From Geodermatophilus chilensis (GTDB lineage: Bacteria > Actinomycetota > Actinomycetes > Mycobacteriales > Geodermatophilaceae): a stretch of DNA of 62,388 bases. Shown in pieces: positions 48,634 to 58,101 of the stretch (its first letter is position 1; each line of letters begins with the position of its first letter). The position numbers and the translations under genes are program-made. Under the pieces are notes generated by a model. That model saw only the letters and a program-made list of their open reading frames with translations, was not told where the DNA came from and did not search any database. The DNA lies in contig NZ_NVPT01000005.1 in assembly GCF_002802985.1 (NCBI RefSeq), positions 1-62,388 of the forward strand, in the 5' to 3' direction.

Positions 48634-49704
48634 CGGCGTTCCCCGGCGTCCCCGATGGCCGGCGGGGTGGACTCCGATCCGACCGGCCCCAGCCGGCCGG
48701 ATGCCGCGAGCTCGGCGAGTGCAACACGGTCGACCTTGCCGGCCGCGGTCAGGGGCAGGCTCGAGACGTGGAACCACCGCCGCGGCCGGTGCGCCGCAGG
48801 AAGGCCCTCCCGGGCGGCCGCTCTCACCCGGACGAGGGCGCCCGGGCCCCGGTCCGGGAGGATGGCCGCGACGACCGCGCCGAGACGTGGGTGTGGCACG
48901 CCGACGACGAACACCTCCTCGCCGGTGGCCCGGCGCAGCTCGTGCTCGACGTCGGCGACGAGCACGGTGACCCCGGCGGTGACGACGGCCTCGGTCCCCC
49001 GCCCGGCGACCGTCAGCAGGTCTCCTCGCAGGCTCCCGTGGTCGCCCACCGTGGCGAAGCCGTCCTCGCCCCGGACGAACGGGCCGTCCGCGCCGACGTA
49101 GCCCTGCGACAGGTACGGGGACGACACCCAGATGCACCCCGTCGCGGATCTGGACCGTGACCCCGGGGAAGGGACGCAGGTCCGCCTCGTGGGCACCCCA
49201 GGCGACGAACGACAGCTCGGCGGCCCCGTAGTAGTGGCTCACCCTGGCACCGGCCGCGGCAGCCCGGCGAGCGACCTCGGGGCTCAACCGGTCGCCGGCG
49301 ACGACCAGGCAGCGGTCGCGCAGGTCCGTTCCCGCCGACAGGGTCGCGAGCAGCATCGCCGGAGTGAGGTGGGCGTGCGTGGCCTCCTCGGGAGACCCGA
49401 CCAGGGAGGCGCCGACGTACCGGGCGTGGACGGCGGCGAAGAGGTTCATCGTGGCCGACAGCGGCCCGGGCAGCCAGACGCGTGAGCCGGGACCGAGGTC
49501 GGCGAGCGCCGAGACGTGGACGAACGACTCGAACCAGGATCCGGTGGTGCGGACGACCGAGCGGGGCCGGCTGGTCGTCCCCGACGTCCGGAGCGCGATG
49601 AGCTGACCGCGATCGTGGGCGCCGAGGACGGCGGCCACCGGGTCCGCGGCGGTGGCGACGTCGACGTGGGGCGGCGCCTCTCCACCTGCGGGGGCAGGGG
49701 GCAC
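48630..49704 (-). pseudogene. Short AMP-dependent acyl-CoA synthetase, frameshifted
   Basis: GTG 49704 directly after the thioesterase stop. The first frame carries the ATP-binding LIALRTSGTTSRPRSVVRTTG (A3-like), the YYGAAELSFVAWG motif (A5) and ends in frame at TVQIRDG. Near 49131-49141 the frame shifts by one base: the other frame continues IWVSSPYLSQGYVGADGPFVRGEDGFATVGDHG and ends LPLTAAGKVDRVAL at 48630. Removing one base in GACGGGGTGCATC restores the protein (about 358 residues, lacking the usual long N-terminal domain). Either a recent mutation or a base-call error. It should activate a carboxylic acid for the thiolase and thioesterase neighbours. Confidence 0.8.
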
Positions 49705-49706
49705 CG

Positions 49707-50129
49707 TCAATCGACCTGCTCGTCGGCGTAGCGGGCGAGGAAGGCCTTCTCGTCCGGGGTGAGCCGGCGGGGCCGGTCGATGGCGAAGTCGAAGGGCACC
49801 AGCAGGGTGCTGCCGGTGACCGCCCGGCGTCCGTGGTTGAACAGCTCGTAGTGGCAGGTGAAGGCGGCCGCCCGGATGTCCGACACCCAGATCTGCACCT
49901 CGAGCGGGTCGCGGGAGTAGACGACCGGCAGCTTGTACTGGATGTCGTGGGCGGCGACGACGGTGCCCTGCCGCAGGCCGGTCTGCTCCTCGAGCGAGGC
50001 GCGGTCGAAGAAGAGGTCGACGCGGGCCATCTCGAAGTAGGCCAGGAAGACCACGTTGTTGACGTGGCCGTAGGCGTCCATGTCCGACCAGCGCATGGGG
50101 ACCTGCACGGTGTGCCTCACGACCGACAC
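49707..50129 (-). CDS. 4HBT acyl-CoA thioesterase
   Basis: 140 residues from GTG 50129. Hot-dog fold with the YbgC/4HBT active site VPMRWSDMDAYGHVNNVVFLAYFEMAR (Asp17), QYKLPVVYSRDPLEVQIWV and a short C-terminus. Hydrolyses acyl-CoA thioesters. Corresponds to the Rv2475c position, just before ettA. Overlaps nothing but abuts the ligase gene (3 bp). Confidence 0.92.
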   Translation of the reverse strand: MSVVRHTVQVPMRWSDMDAYGHVNNVVFLAYFEMARVDLFFDRASLEEQTGLRQGTVVAAHDIQYKLPVVYSRDPLEVQIWVSDIRAAAFTCHYELFNHGRRAVTGSTLLVPFDFAIDRPRRLTPDEKAFLARYADEQVD

Positions 50130-50222
50130 CCTGCCGCATGGCTCCGGCCGGCGACCCGCCGGCCGGGGACGGGGCGCGGACGACGGCGGCCGGCCGGAGC
50201 AGGTGCTCCCACCGGCCGCCGC

Positions 50223-50314
50223 GTGGTGACGTTCTGGAACGGCCCCGCGTCAGGGCCCCGTCCCGAGCGTGGTGACGCTCTGGATCGGCTCCGCGTCAGG
50301 GCCCCGTCCCGAGC
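50223..50314 (-). repeat. 46-bp tandem duplication in the hairpin repeat after ettA
   Basis: Units 50223-50268 and 50269-50314, each starting GTGGTGACG(T/C)TCTGGA and ending CCCCGTCCCGAGC, differ at three bases. Together with AAGGACCCC at 50335-50343 on the minus strand they form the third copy of the GGACCCCG...GGACGGGGCC repeat, which follows the ettA stop in the direction of transcription. Confidence 0.8.
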
Positions 50315-50345
50315 GCGCGAGGGACGGGGGGACGCGGGGTCCTTT

Positions 50346-52016
<1,671 letters not shown>

Positions 52017-52118
52017 TGGGCTTCGAGGCCTTCCGTCGGTTCGCGAGTGGGGGGCGGGCCAGCCGACTGCCGGCCCGCCCCCGTGCGTTCTCCCCTCCGA
52101 TCCTCCCAGCCCGGGCGC

Positions 52119-52628
52119 TCAGCTGTGCGCGGGCTCCGTGGTGAGGTCGGTGGTGTCCACCGAGTGCAACGTCTCGGGACCGTCCTCGTAGTCCCGGCCG
52201 CGCACGAGTTCCTCCTCGGCACCGGGGTAGTCGTCGGCGGGAGCCGCCGGCACCGGATCGGCCGCGCGGACCGGCCGGCTGCGCTTGAAGACGCCGATGC
52301 CGCGGGCCAGGTTGTGGCCGACGGCGAAGGCCCGGATGCGCGGTGTGCTGCGGCGACCGTTCTCGCCCTCCCAGCTGTGCGTGCTGAGCGTCCCCTGGAC
52401 GATGACCGGGTCGCCCTTGCTCACGCTGCCCGAGACATTGCCGGACAGGTCGTTCCAGCACTCGACGTCGACCCAGAAGGTGCCGGCGTCGACGAACTCC
52501 TGGGTCTGGCTGTCGAAGCGGCGCGCGGTCGAGGCCAGGCGGAAGTTGGTGACCGCGCCGTTCTCCAGGCTGACGCGGCGGGGCGAGTCGACGACGTTGC
52601 CGACGACGGTGACGTGGGTGTCGTTCAC
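52119..52628 (-). CDS. ssb: Single-stranded DNA-binding protein (second SSB)
   Basis: 169 residues from GTG 52628. OB-fold start NDTHVTVVGNVVDSPRRVSLENGAVTNFRLAST, FWVDVECWNDLSGNVSGSVSKGDPVIVQGTL and HSWEGENGRRSTPRIRAFAVGHNLARG. The acidic C-terminus lacks the canonical DDDIPF tip of the main SSB, so this is the paralogue type found beside ettA in actinobacteria (Rv2478c-like). Probably a specialised role in stress or competence-like DNA handling. Confidence 0.9.
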   Translation of the reverse strand: MNDTHVTVVGNVVDSPRRVSLENGAVTNFRLASTARRFDSQTQEFVDAGTFWVDVECWNDLSGNVSGSVSKGDPVIVQGTLSTHSWEGENGRRSTPRIRAFAVGHNLARGIGVFKRSRPVRAADPVPAAPADDYPGAEEELVRGRDYEDGPETLHSVDTTDLTTEPAHS

Positions 52629-52869
52629 GGTGCTCCTCGGGGCTCTCCGCCGCAGACCGGCGGGTCCGGCAGGGTGCCGGTGCACCGAGGACCCTGGGCC
52701 GCACCCGGCCCGGGTGGGACCACGCGCCGCCATCTGTGGACGGGATCGCCGCCTGTGGACGAGCGGGCCGGGATCGTCCGGACCCGCCGCTGCACTCCCG
52801 CGCATGACGACGTCGACACCCGCACGCCGAGCTGCCGCCGCTGCACGGGGTGCGATGATCGGGGCCCGA

Positions 52870-52942
52870 GCGCCCGTAGCTCAGCGGATAGAGCAGGTGC
52901 CTTCTAAGCACTTGGTCGCAGGTTCGATCCCTGCCGGGCGCG
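52870..52942 (+). tRNA. tRNA-Arg (TCT)
   Basis: 73 nt cloverleaf: acceptor GCGCCCG / CGGGCGC with discriminator G at 52942, D-arm AGCTCAGCGGATAGAGC, anticodon loop CTTCTAA (anticodon TCT at 52903-52905) on a GGTGC/GCACT stem, T-arm GCAGGTTCGATCCCTGC. No CCA encoded. It reads AGA codons, rare in this G+C-rich genome, and such tRNA genes are common phage and island targets; none is evident here. Confidence 0.97.
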
Positions 52943-53298
52943 CCTTGCGTGTCTGCGGCTGGTTCCCGTCTGCAGACGCGGGGCTGCCCTAACCTCGTCG
53001 GCAGCCGTGCGAGCCTCCGGCGCGCATCTGCCACCACGGGAGCCGGTCGAATGCTCAACGCGGGCCGTCGCTGCACGCCTCACAGCACCCCGTGAGCGCA
53101 GCGAAGCGAAAGCGTCGTGCGCCGCGCGAGTCGCGGGCCACCCGGTCGGATCGCGCGATCAGTGGGGACCGACCGCGGCAGTCCGATCCCGGACGCCGGT
53201 CGGACCCGCGTGCCCGACGGCCGACCACAGCCGCCCGTCGGCCACCCGACGAGGACCCGGGCGGCAGCACCGGAGGCCGGGCCAGGGGTGCCGGCCAC
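52943..53298. other. Region downstream of tRNA-Arg, no gene assigned
   Basis: 356 bp. The frame of the next gene stays open back to 53092 but its codons there give only Arg/Pro-rich sequence, so a real N-terminus is unlikely. No att-like copy of the tRNA end or terminator is seen. Confidence 0.5.
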
Positions 53299-54339
53299 GT
53301 GATCACGGTTGACCGCCGCTCCGGCGACGGTCGAGGCGGAGACGCACCGTGGGGCGCGATCGGCGGCGTGGTCGCCGTCTTGGCGGTGCTCGCCGCCGCT
53401 GTCGTCACGAGCGCCTGGTGGCAGCTCCTCCTCGGTCTACCGGTCGTGCTCGCGGTCCCCGCCTGCTACTTCGTCATCCGTCGAGAGCTGACCGTCGGGT
53501 GGCAGCGTGGGTTGGGAGCCAGCACAGCAGTGCTGACGCTCATGGCCGTGGTCCTGACCGTGGACGCTGCACGCACTCTCCTCGATCCCCCGCCACCGCC
53601 CGCTGTTACCGCCACGTGCGAGGCGGCTGCATCCACCTCAGAGGCGTTGTCGGTCTTCTGGGCGCCTTACGGCACCTTCCCGGGCCGCGCCCCTCGTTAC
53701 GACGGTGAGCAGTGGTCCGGCGTCATGGCTGCCGTCGGTCGCCTGACCGACGCTGCGCGAGCCGTTGACGACCCGAACGTCCGCGGGTCGATACGCGACG
53801 TGCGCGAGAACTGGTCGGGCCTGACGGGGACGCAGGTGGCGCCGATCCCTGAACCGCTCTTCACTCAGGGATACCTCGCGCTGGCAGAGGTCGTGCGCTG
53901 GTGCGAGCGGCGCGGTGCCGCGGTCGACCAGCCGCCACGGCGGCCGGGGACCGACACCACCACGCTCGTGAAGACGTGCCATGACACCGGACTCCTCTTC
54001 GAAGCCGTCAGTGCCGCCGTCGTGGACGGTGTGGTCTCCGAAGCAGAGGTCAACGACCTGCAGTTCGCCGCCGGCTTCGTCAACGTCAGCGCCGCCAGTG
54101 AGCCGCACCTCTACGAACACCCCGTCCTCACGGAGGCCTCGGAGGTCGCCGGAACGGACACCGGAGAGGCGGTTGCCCGCGTCACTCTGGCCCTCTACAC
54201 GTGGCTGGACGGCTCACCCCTGCCCGGTTCCATCACGGACGACGCTGCGGCGATCGAGGCCGGGTGTCGGGACACGGGGGTCTCCATCCCGGTCACGCCC
54301 TGGAGCTCGGTCGCCACTGCTCCGGTCGCCGAGCGGTGA
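53299..54339 (+). CDS. Hypothetical membrane protein with extracytoplasmic domain
   Basis: 346 residues from GTG 53299; the start is uncertain because the frame is open further upstream. Two adjacent membrane segments ([44 protein letters not shown]) and a third hydrophobic stretch (STAVLTLMAVVLTVDAA), then a Pro-rich hinge and a Cys-containing domain with three or four Cys (TATCEAAA, VRWCERR, VKTCHDTG, EAGCRDTG). No known family. G+C is slightly lower than its neighbours, and it lies after tRNA-Arg, so transfer is possible. Confidence 0.65.
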   Translation: MITVDRRSGDGRGGDAPWGAIGGVVAVLAVLAAAVVTSAWWQLLLGLPVVLAVPACYFVIRRELTVGWQRGLGASTAVLTLMAVVLTVDAARTLLDPPPPPAVTATCEAAASTSEALSVFWAPYGTFPGRAPRYDGEQWSGVMAAVGRLTDAARAVDDPNVRGSIRDVRENWSGLTGTQVAPIPEPLFTQGYLALAEVVRWCERRGAAVDQPPRRPGTDTTTLVKTCHDTGLLFEAVSAAVVDGVVSEAEVNDLQFAAGFVNVSAASEPHLYEHPVLTEASEVAGTDTGEAVARVTLALYTWLDGSPLPGSITDDAAAIEAGCRDTGVSIPVTPWSSVATAPVAER

Positions 54340-54462
54340 GCCAGAGCCCCCGGGGGATGGGCCGCAACAGCGGTGACCGTCCGACCTCACCTCACCGCCC
54401 CCGGGGGTCGGTCACGGGCGTAGCGCTGCGATGGTGCCTCGCAGCGACGCCCGCTCGACCGG

Positions 54463-55500
54463 TCAGCCGCGGTCGTCCGGGTGCACCCAGCCGATCGCCG
54501 GGGCGACGTACCGGGCGACGGTCTCCAGCAGCCGGGCGTTGTACTCGACGCCGAGCATGTTGGGCACGGTGAGCAGCAGTGTGTCCGCCTCGCGGACGGC
54601 GGCGTCCTTGGCCAGTTCCTCGGCCAGCTGGTCGGGTTCGCCGACGTAGCTCTTGCCGAAGCGGGCCCGCACGCCCTCGAGCAGGCCGACCTGGTCCTCG
54701 CCCGAGCGCTCGCCGAAGTACTGCCGGTCGAGGTCGCTGGTGATGGGCATGACGCTGCGGCTCACCGAGACGCGCGGCGTCCGCTCCCACCCGGCGTCGG
54801 CCCACGCGGCGCGGTAGCGGGCGATCTGGTCGGCCTGCAGCTCGTCGAAGGGGACGCCGGTGTCCTCGCTGAGCAGCGTGGAGCTCATCAGGTTCATCCC
54901 CTGCCGGGCGGCCCACTCCCCTGTCGCGCGGGTGCCGGCGCCCCACCAGATGCGCTCGGCCAGACCGGGCGACTGCGGCAGGACGGCCAGCTTGCCGGGC
55001 ATGCCGCCGGCCATCCGCGGGTCGGCGTCCACCAGGCGCTCGCCCCGGACCGCCGCCAGGAACAGCGCGGTCTTCTGCCGCGCGAGGTCGGCGTCGGTCG
55101 AACCCTCCGGCGGCACGTACCCGAAGGCCTCCGAGCCGCGCAGCGCCGTCTCGGGCGACCCCCGGCTGACGCCGAGCTGCAGCCGGCCGTCGCTGAGCAG
55201 GTCGGTGGCCGCGGCCTCCTCGGCCATGTAGAGCGGGTTCTCGTAACGCATGTCGATCACGCCGGTGCCGACCTCGATCCGGCGGGTGCGCACCGCCATG
55301 GCGGCCAGCAACGGGAACGGGGAGGCCAGCTGACGGGCGAAGTGGTGCACCCGGACGTAGGCGCCGTCCAGACCGATCTCCTCGGCCGCGACCGCCAGCT
55401 CCACGCTCTGGACGAGCGCGTCCCGCCCGGTCCGGACCTGCGAACCCGGGATGGGCTGCCAGTGCCCGAAGGAGAGGAATCCGATCCGCTTGTCGCTCAC
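54463..55500 (-). CDS. LLM-class flavin-dependent oxidoreductase
   Basis: 345 residues from GTG 55500. Bacterial luciferase-like TIM barrel: IGFLSFGHWQ, VELAVAAEEIGLDGAYVRVHHF, the barrel motif GTGVIDMRYENPLYMAEEAAATDLLSDGRLQLGVSRGS and WGAGTRATGEWAARQGMNLM. Probably FMN- or F420-dependent; substrate unknown. Convergent with the membrane protein and upstream of nothing on its strand before the subtilase. Confidence 0.9.
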   Translation of the reverse strand: MSDKRIGFLSFGHWQPIPGSQVRTGRDALVQSVELAVAAEEIGLDGAYVRVHHFARQLASPFPLLAAMAVRTRRIEVGTGVIDMRYENPLYMAEEAAATDLLSDGRLQLGVSRGSPETALRGSEAFGYVPPEGSTDADLARQKTALFLAAVRGERLVDADPRMAGGMPGKLAVLPQSPGLAERIWWGAGTRATGEWAARQGMNLMSSTLLSEDTGVPFDELQADQIARYRAAWADAGWERTPRVSVSRSVMPITSDLDRQYFGERSGEDQVGLLEGVRARFGKSYVGEPDQLAEELAKDAAVREADTLLLTVPNMLGVEYNARLLETVARYVAPAIGWVHPDDRG

Positions 55501-55566
55501 GCCCCGCCCAGCGCCGGACGGCGGCCGGCTGTTCCCGGCCGGCCGCCGTCCATCCACCTGCCCGGG

Positions 55567-57876
55567 TCAGGCGGTGGGCACCACCGTGACCGTGCGGACC
55601 GACGCCGAGCCGGTGCCCAGGGCGTTGGTGGCCCTGACCGCGAAAGAGTGCCCGATGCCGGCGGTCAGCCCCGAGACGGTCACCTGCAGCGTGCCGGCGC
55701 CAACCGGGACGGTGCCGACCAGCGTGCCGGCGCGGTAGACCTGCACGGTGTAGCCGGTGATCGGCGTCCCGCCGCTGTCGAGCGGGGCCTGCCAGGTCAC
55801 CCGGGCCGACGTCGGACCGGCCGTGGCCGTCGGCGTACGCGGCACCGATGGCACCCCGCGCGGGACGACCGGCGCCGAGGCCGCCGTGGCCGGGCCGGTG
55901 CCGGCCGCGTTCCGGGCCGCGACGGTGACGGTGTAGGTGGCGCCGTTCACCAGGCCGGGCACCGTCGTGGAGCGGACGCCGCCCGACGCGACCAGCGACT
56001 TCGCCAGCACGCCGTCGCGGTACACGTTCACGACGTAGCCGGAGAGCACCGCCCCACCGGTGGAGGTCGGCGCCGTCCACCGGACGGCGACCGAGGCGGC
56101 TCCCGGCGTGACGCCGTCGAGCACCGGGACACCCGGCAGCGTGCGCGGGGCGACCTGCAGCACGGCGGAGGACGGGCTGGTGCCCAGCGCGTTGGTGGCC
56201 GTGAGCCGCAGCGAGTACACCGTGCCGTTGGTCAGCCCGGTCAGCGTCTCGGAGGTGGCCGAGGCCGCCGGGGTCAGCGTGCGCACCGTCGTGGTCCCGG
56301 TGGCCACGGTCAGCGTGTAGCCGGTGATCGGCGAGCCGTTGGCCGGCGGGGCGGCCCAGCGGACCACGATCGTGCCGTCGCCCGGGGTCACCGTGCCGAA
56401 CCGCGGTGCGCCCGGGACGCTGCGCGGGGCGACCACGGCGCTCGGGACGGAGGCCGCGCCGGTGCCGATCAGGTTCCTGGCGGCGACGGTGACCGCGTAG
56501 CCGGTGCCGTTGACCAGCCCGGTCACCGTGGTGCTGCGTGCGGTGGCCGGGAGGGTCACCGTCCGCGCCACGGTGGTGCCCTGCAGGACCCGGAGCACGT
56601 AGCCGGTGACCGCGGACCCGCCGTCGCCGGCGGGCGCGCCCCAGGCGGCGGTCAGCGAGCCGCTGCCCGCGGTGACCGCGCCGAGCGCGGGCACCAGCGG
56701 CGGGTACAGCTGGCCGGTCATGCGGAAGTCCTGGCCGGTCAGCAGCTCGTAGGCGTCGAGCAGGCCGTAGCCGGTGTTGTTGTCCCTGCCGACCGTCTCG
56801 ATGTCGACGGCGGTGGCCTGGACGACGGCGCGGATCTGCGCGACGGTCGCCGACGGGTGCGCGTCCCGGTAGCGCGCGATGACCGCCGAGGCGTTCGGCG
56901 CCGCCATGGAGGTGCCGCTCATCGCCGCGTACCCACCGCTGATGCTGGTCGAGTACACCGCGGAGCCGGGTGCGGCGACCAGGTTGGTGGGACCGCTGTA
57001 GCTGTAGGGGGCCGACCGGCCGCTGGACTCGGTCGCCGCGACGGCGAAGGCGCCCGGCGAGGCGGCCGGGTAGTTGACCGCGTTGCCGCTCTGCCGGTTG
57101 TTGCCGGCCGAGGCGACCACCACCACGCCCCGCTCGACGGCGTACCGGACCGCGTCGTCGTAGGCGGAGCTGTAGCCGCCGCCCAGGCTCATGTTGATGA
57201 CCGAGGCCCCGTTGTCGACGGCGTGGTAGATGCCCGCGGCCGCCCAGGACGACGTCCCGCCGCCGGTGGCGCCCAGCACCCGGACCGGCATGATCTCCGC
57301 GTTGCTCAGGCCGGCGATGCCGATGCCGTTGTCGCGGAGCGCCGCGATCTGCCCGGCGACGTGCGTGCCGTGGCCGTGCGGGTCGACGCAGCCGTTCCCG
57401 GCCGGGTCGTAGGTGGCCGCGTCGGAGGTGAAGTCGGCGCCGAGGTCGCAGCGCACCCGGCCGGCGAGGTCCGGGTGGCTGGCGAGCACCCCGGTGTCGA
57501 GGACGGCGACGACCAGGCCGCTGCCGTCGGGGGCGTCGGCGGGCAGGTCGTCGACGTGCCAGGTGTCGAGGGTCCACTGCTGGGGCCGGAGCGCGTCGTT
57601 CGGCGTGCCGATCGCCCGGACCGGGACGTCGACGCTGACGCTGACGACCCCGTCCTCCTGGCGCAGCTCGGCCTTGGTCTCGGCGACCTCGCTCTGGGGG
57701 ACGCGCTCGGTGACCACCTCGACGCCGTCGTCGGTGACGACGATGGCCGAGACCGAGGTGGCGGGACCGGTCGGTTCCTCGGCCCACGCCGGGGTGCCGA
57801 CGGCGGCGACGAGGACGGCGCTGACCGCGGTGAGCACGCCGGCGCGCAGCGGGAGCCTGGTGGACGGACGGGACAT
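55567..57876 (-). CDS. Secreted subtilisin-type serine protease with four fibronectin III domains
   Basis: 769 residues. Sec signal (RLPLRAGVLTAVSAVLVAAVGTPAWA). An inhibitor-like propeptide precedes the S8 domain: D127 in VAVLDTGV, H169 in HGHGTHVAG, oxyanion N260 in SAGNN and S323 in SGTSMAAP. From about 385 to the end are four FnIII domains, each starting (V/L)PG(A/V)P or similar and carrying the W...P, GYTV and A.N..G(T/A)G strands. There is no sortase or lipid anchor, so it is released or held by the FnIII array. Secreted degradative enzyme. Confidence 0.94.
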   Translation of the reverse strand: MSRPSTRLPLRAGVLTAVSAVLVAAVGTPAWAEEPTGPATSVSAIVVTDDGVEVVTERVPQSEVAETKAELRQEDGVVSVSVDVPVRAIGTPNDALRPQQWTLDTWHVDDLPADAPDGSGLVVAVLDTGVLASHPDLAGRVRCDLGADFTSDAATYDPAGNGCVDPHGHGTHVAGQIAALRDNGIGIAGLSNAEIMPVRVLGATGGGTSSWAAAGIYHAVDNGASVINMSLGGGYSSAYDDAVRYAVERGVVVVASAGNNRQSGNAVNYPAASPGAFAVAATESSGRSAPYSYSGPTNLVAAPGSAVYSTSISGGYAAMSGTSMAAPNASAVIARYRDAHPSATVAQIRAVVQATAVDIETVGRDNNTGYGLLDAYELLTGQDFRMTGQLYPPLVPALGAVTAGSGSLTAAWGAPAGDGGSAVTGYVLRVLQGTTVARTVTLPATARSTTVTGLVNGTGYAVTVAARNLIGTGAASVPSAVVAPRSVPGAPRFGTVTPGDGTIVVRWAAPPANGSPITGYTLTVATGTTTVRTLTPAASATSETLTGLTNGTVYSLRLTATNALGTSPSSAVLQVAPRTLPGVPVLDGVTPGAASVAVRWTAPTSTGGAVLSGYVVNVYRDGVLAKSLVASGGVRSTTVPGLVNGATYTVTVAARNAAGTGPATAASAPVVPRGVPSVPRTPTATAGPTSARVTWQAPLDSGGTPITGYTVQVYRAGTLVGTVPVGAGTLQVTVSGLTAGIGHSFAVRATNALGTGSASVRTVTVVPTA

Positions 57877-58101
57877 GGTGCTCCTCCGAGCGGATGGGTC
57901 GTCACGTCTCTCTCGTCACCCGGGAATGCGTGCTGGAGGGTGCTCATCCGTCCGGGGGAGGCCGCCGCGCACCGGCGCCGCCGTCCCGTCCGTCACACCT
58001 GCCTCACCGTGCACGCATTATCACGTTGTGTGATGGATTGACCACGACTCTCCGTCCACCGGTTCCCGGACTGGAGGGGTCCGGTCCCGCAGGCTGTCCG
58101 G

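Noticed and set aside
53092..53298. N-terminal extension of the membrane protein gene
   Set aside because: The Arg/Pro-rich translation looks non-coding, and no plausible RBS precedes 53092.
54481..58041. Plus-strand open frame of about 1,190 codons
   Set aside because: Antisense to the oxidoreductase and subtilase genes; low-complexity translation.
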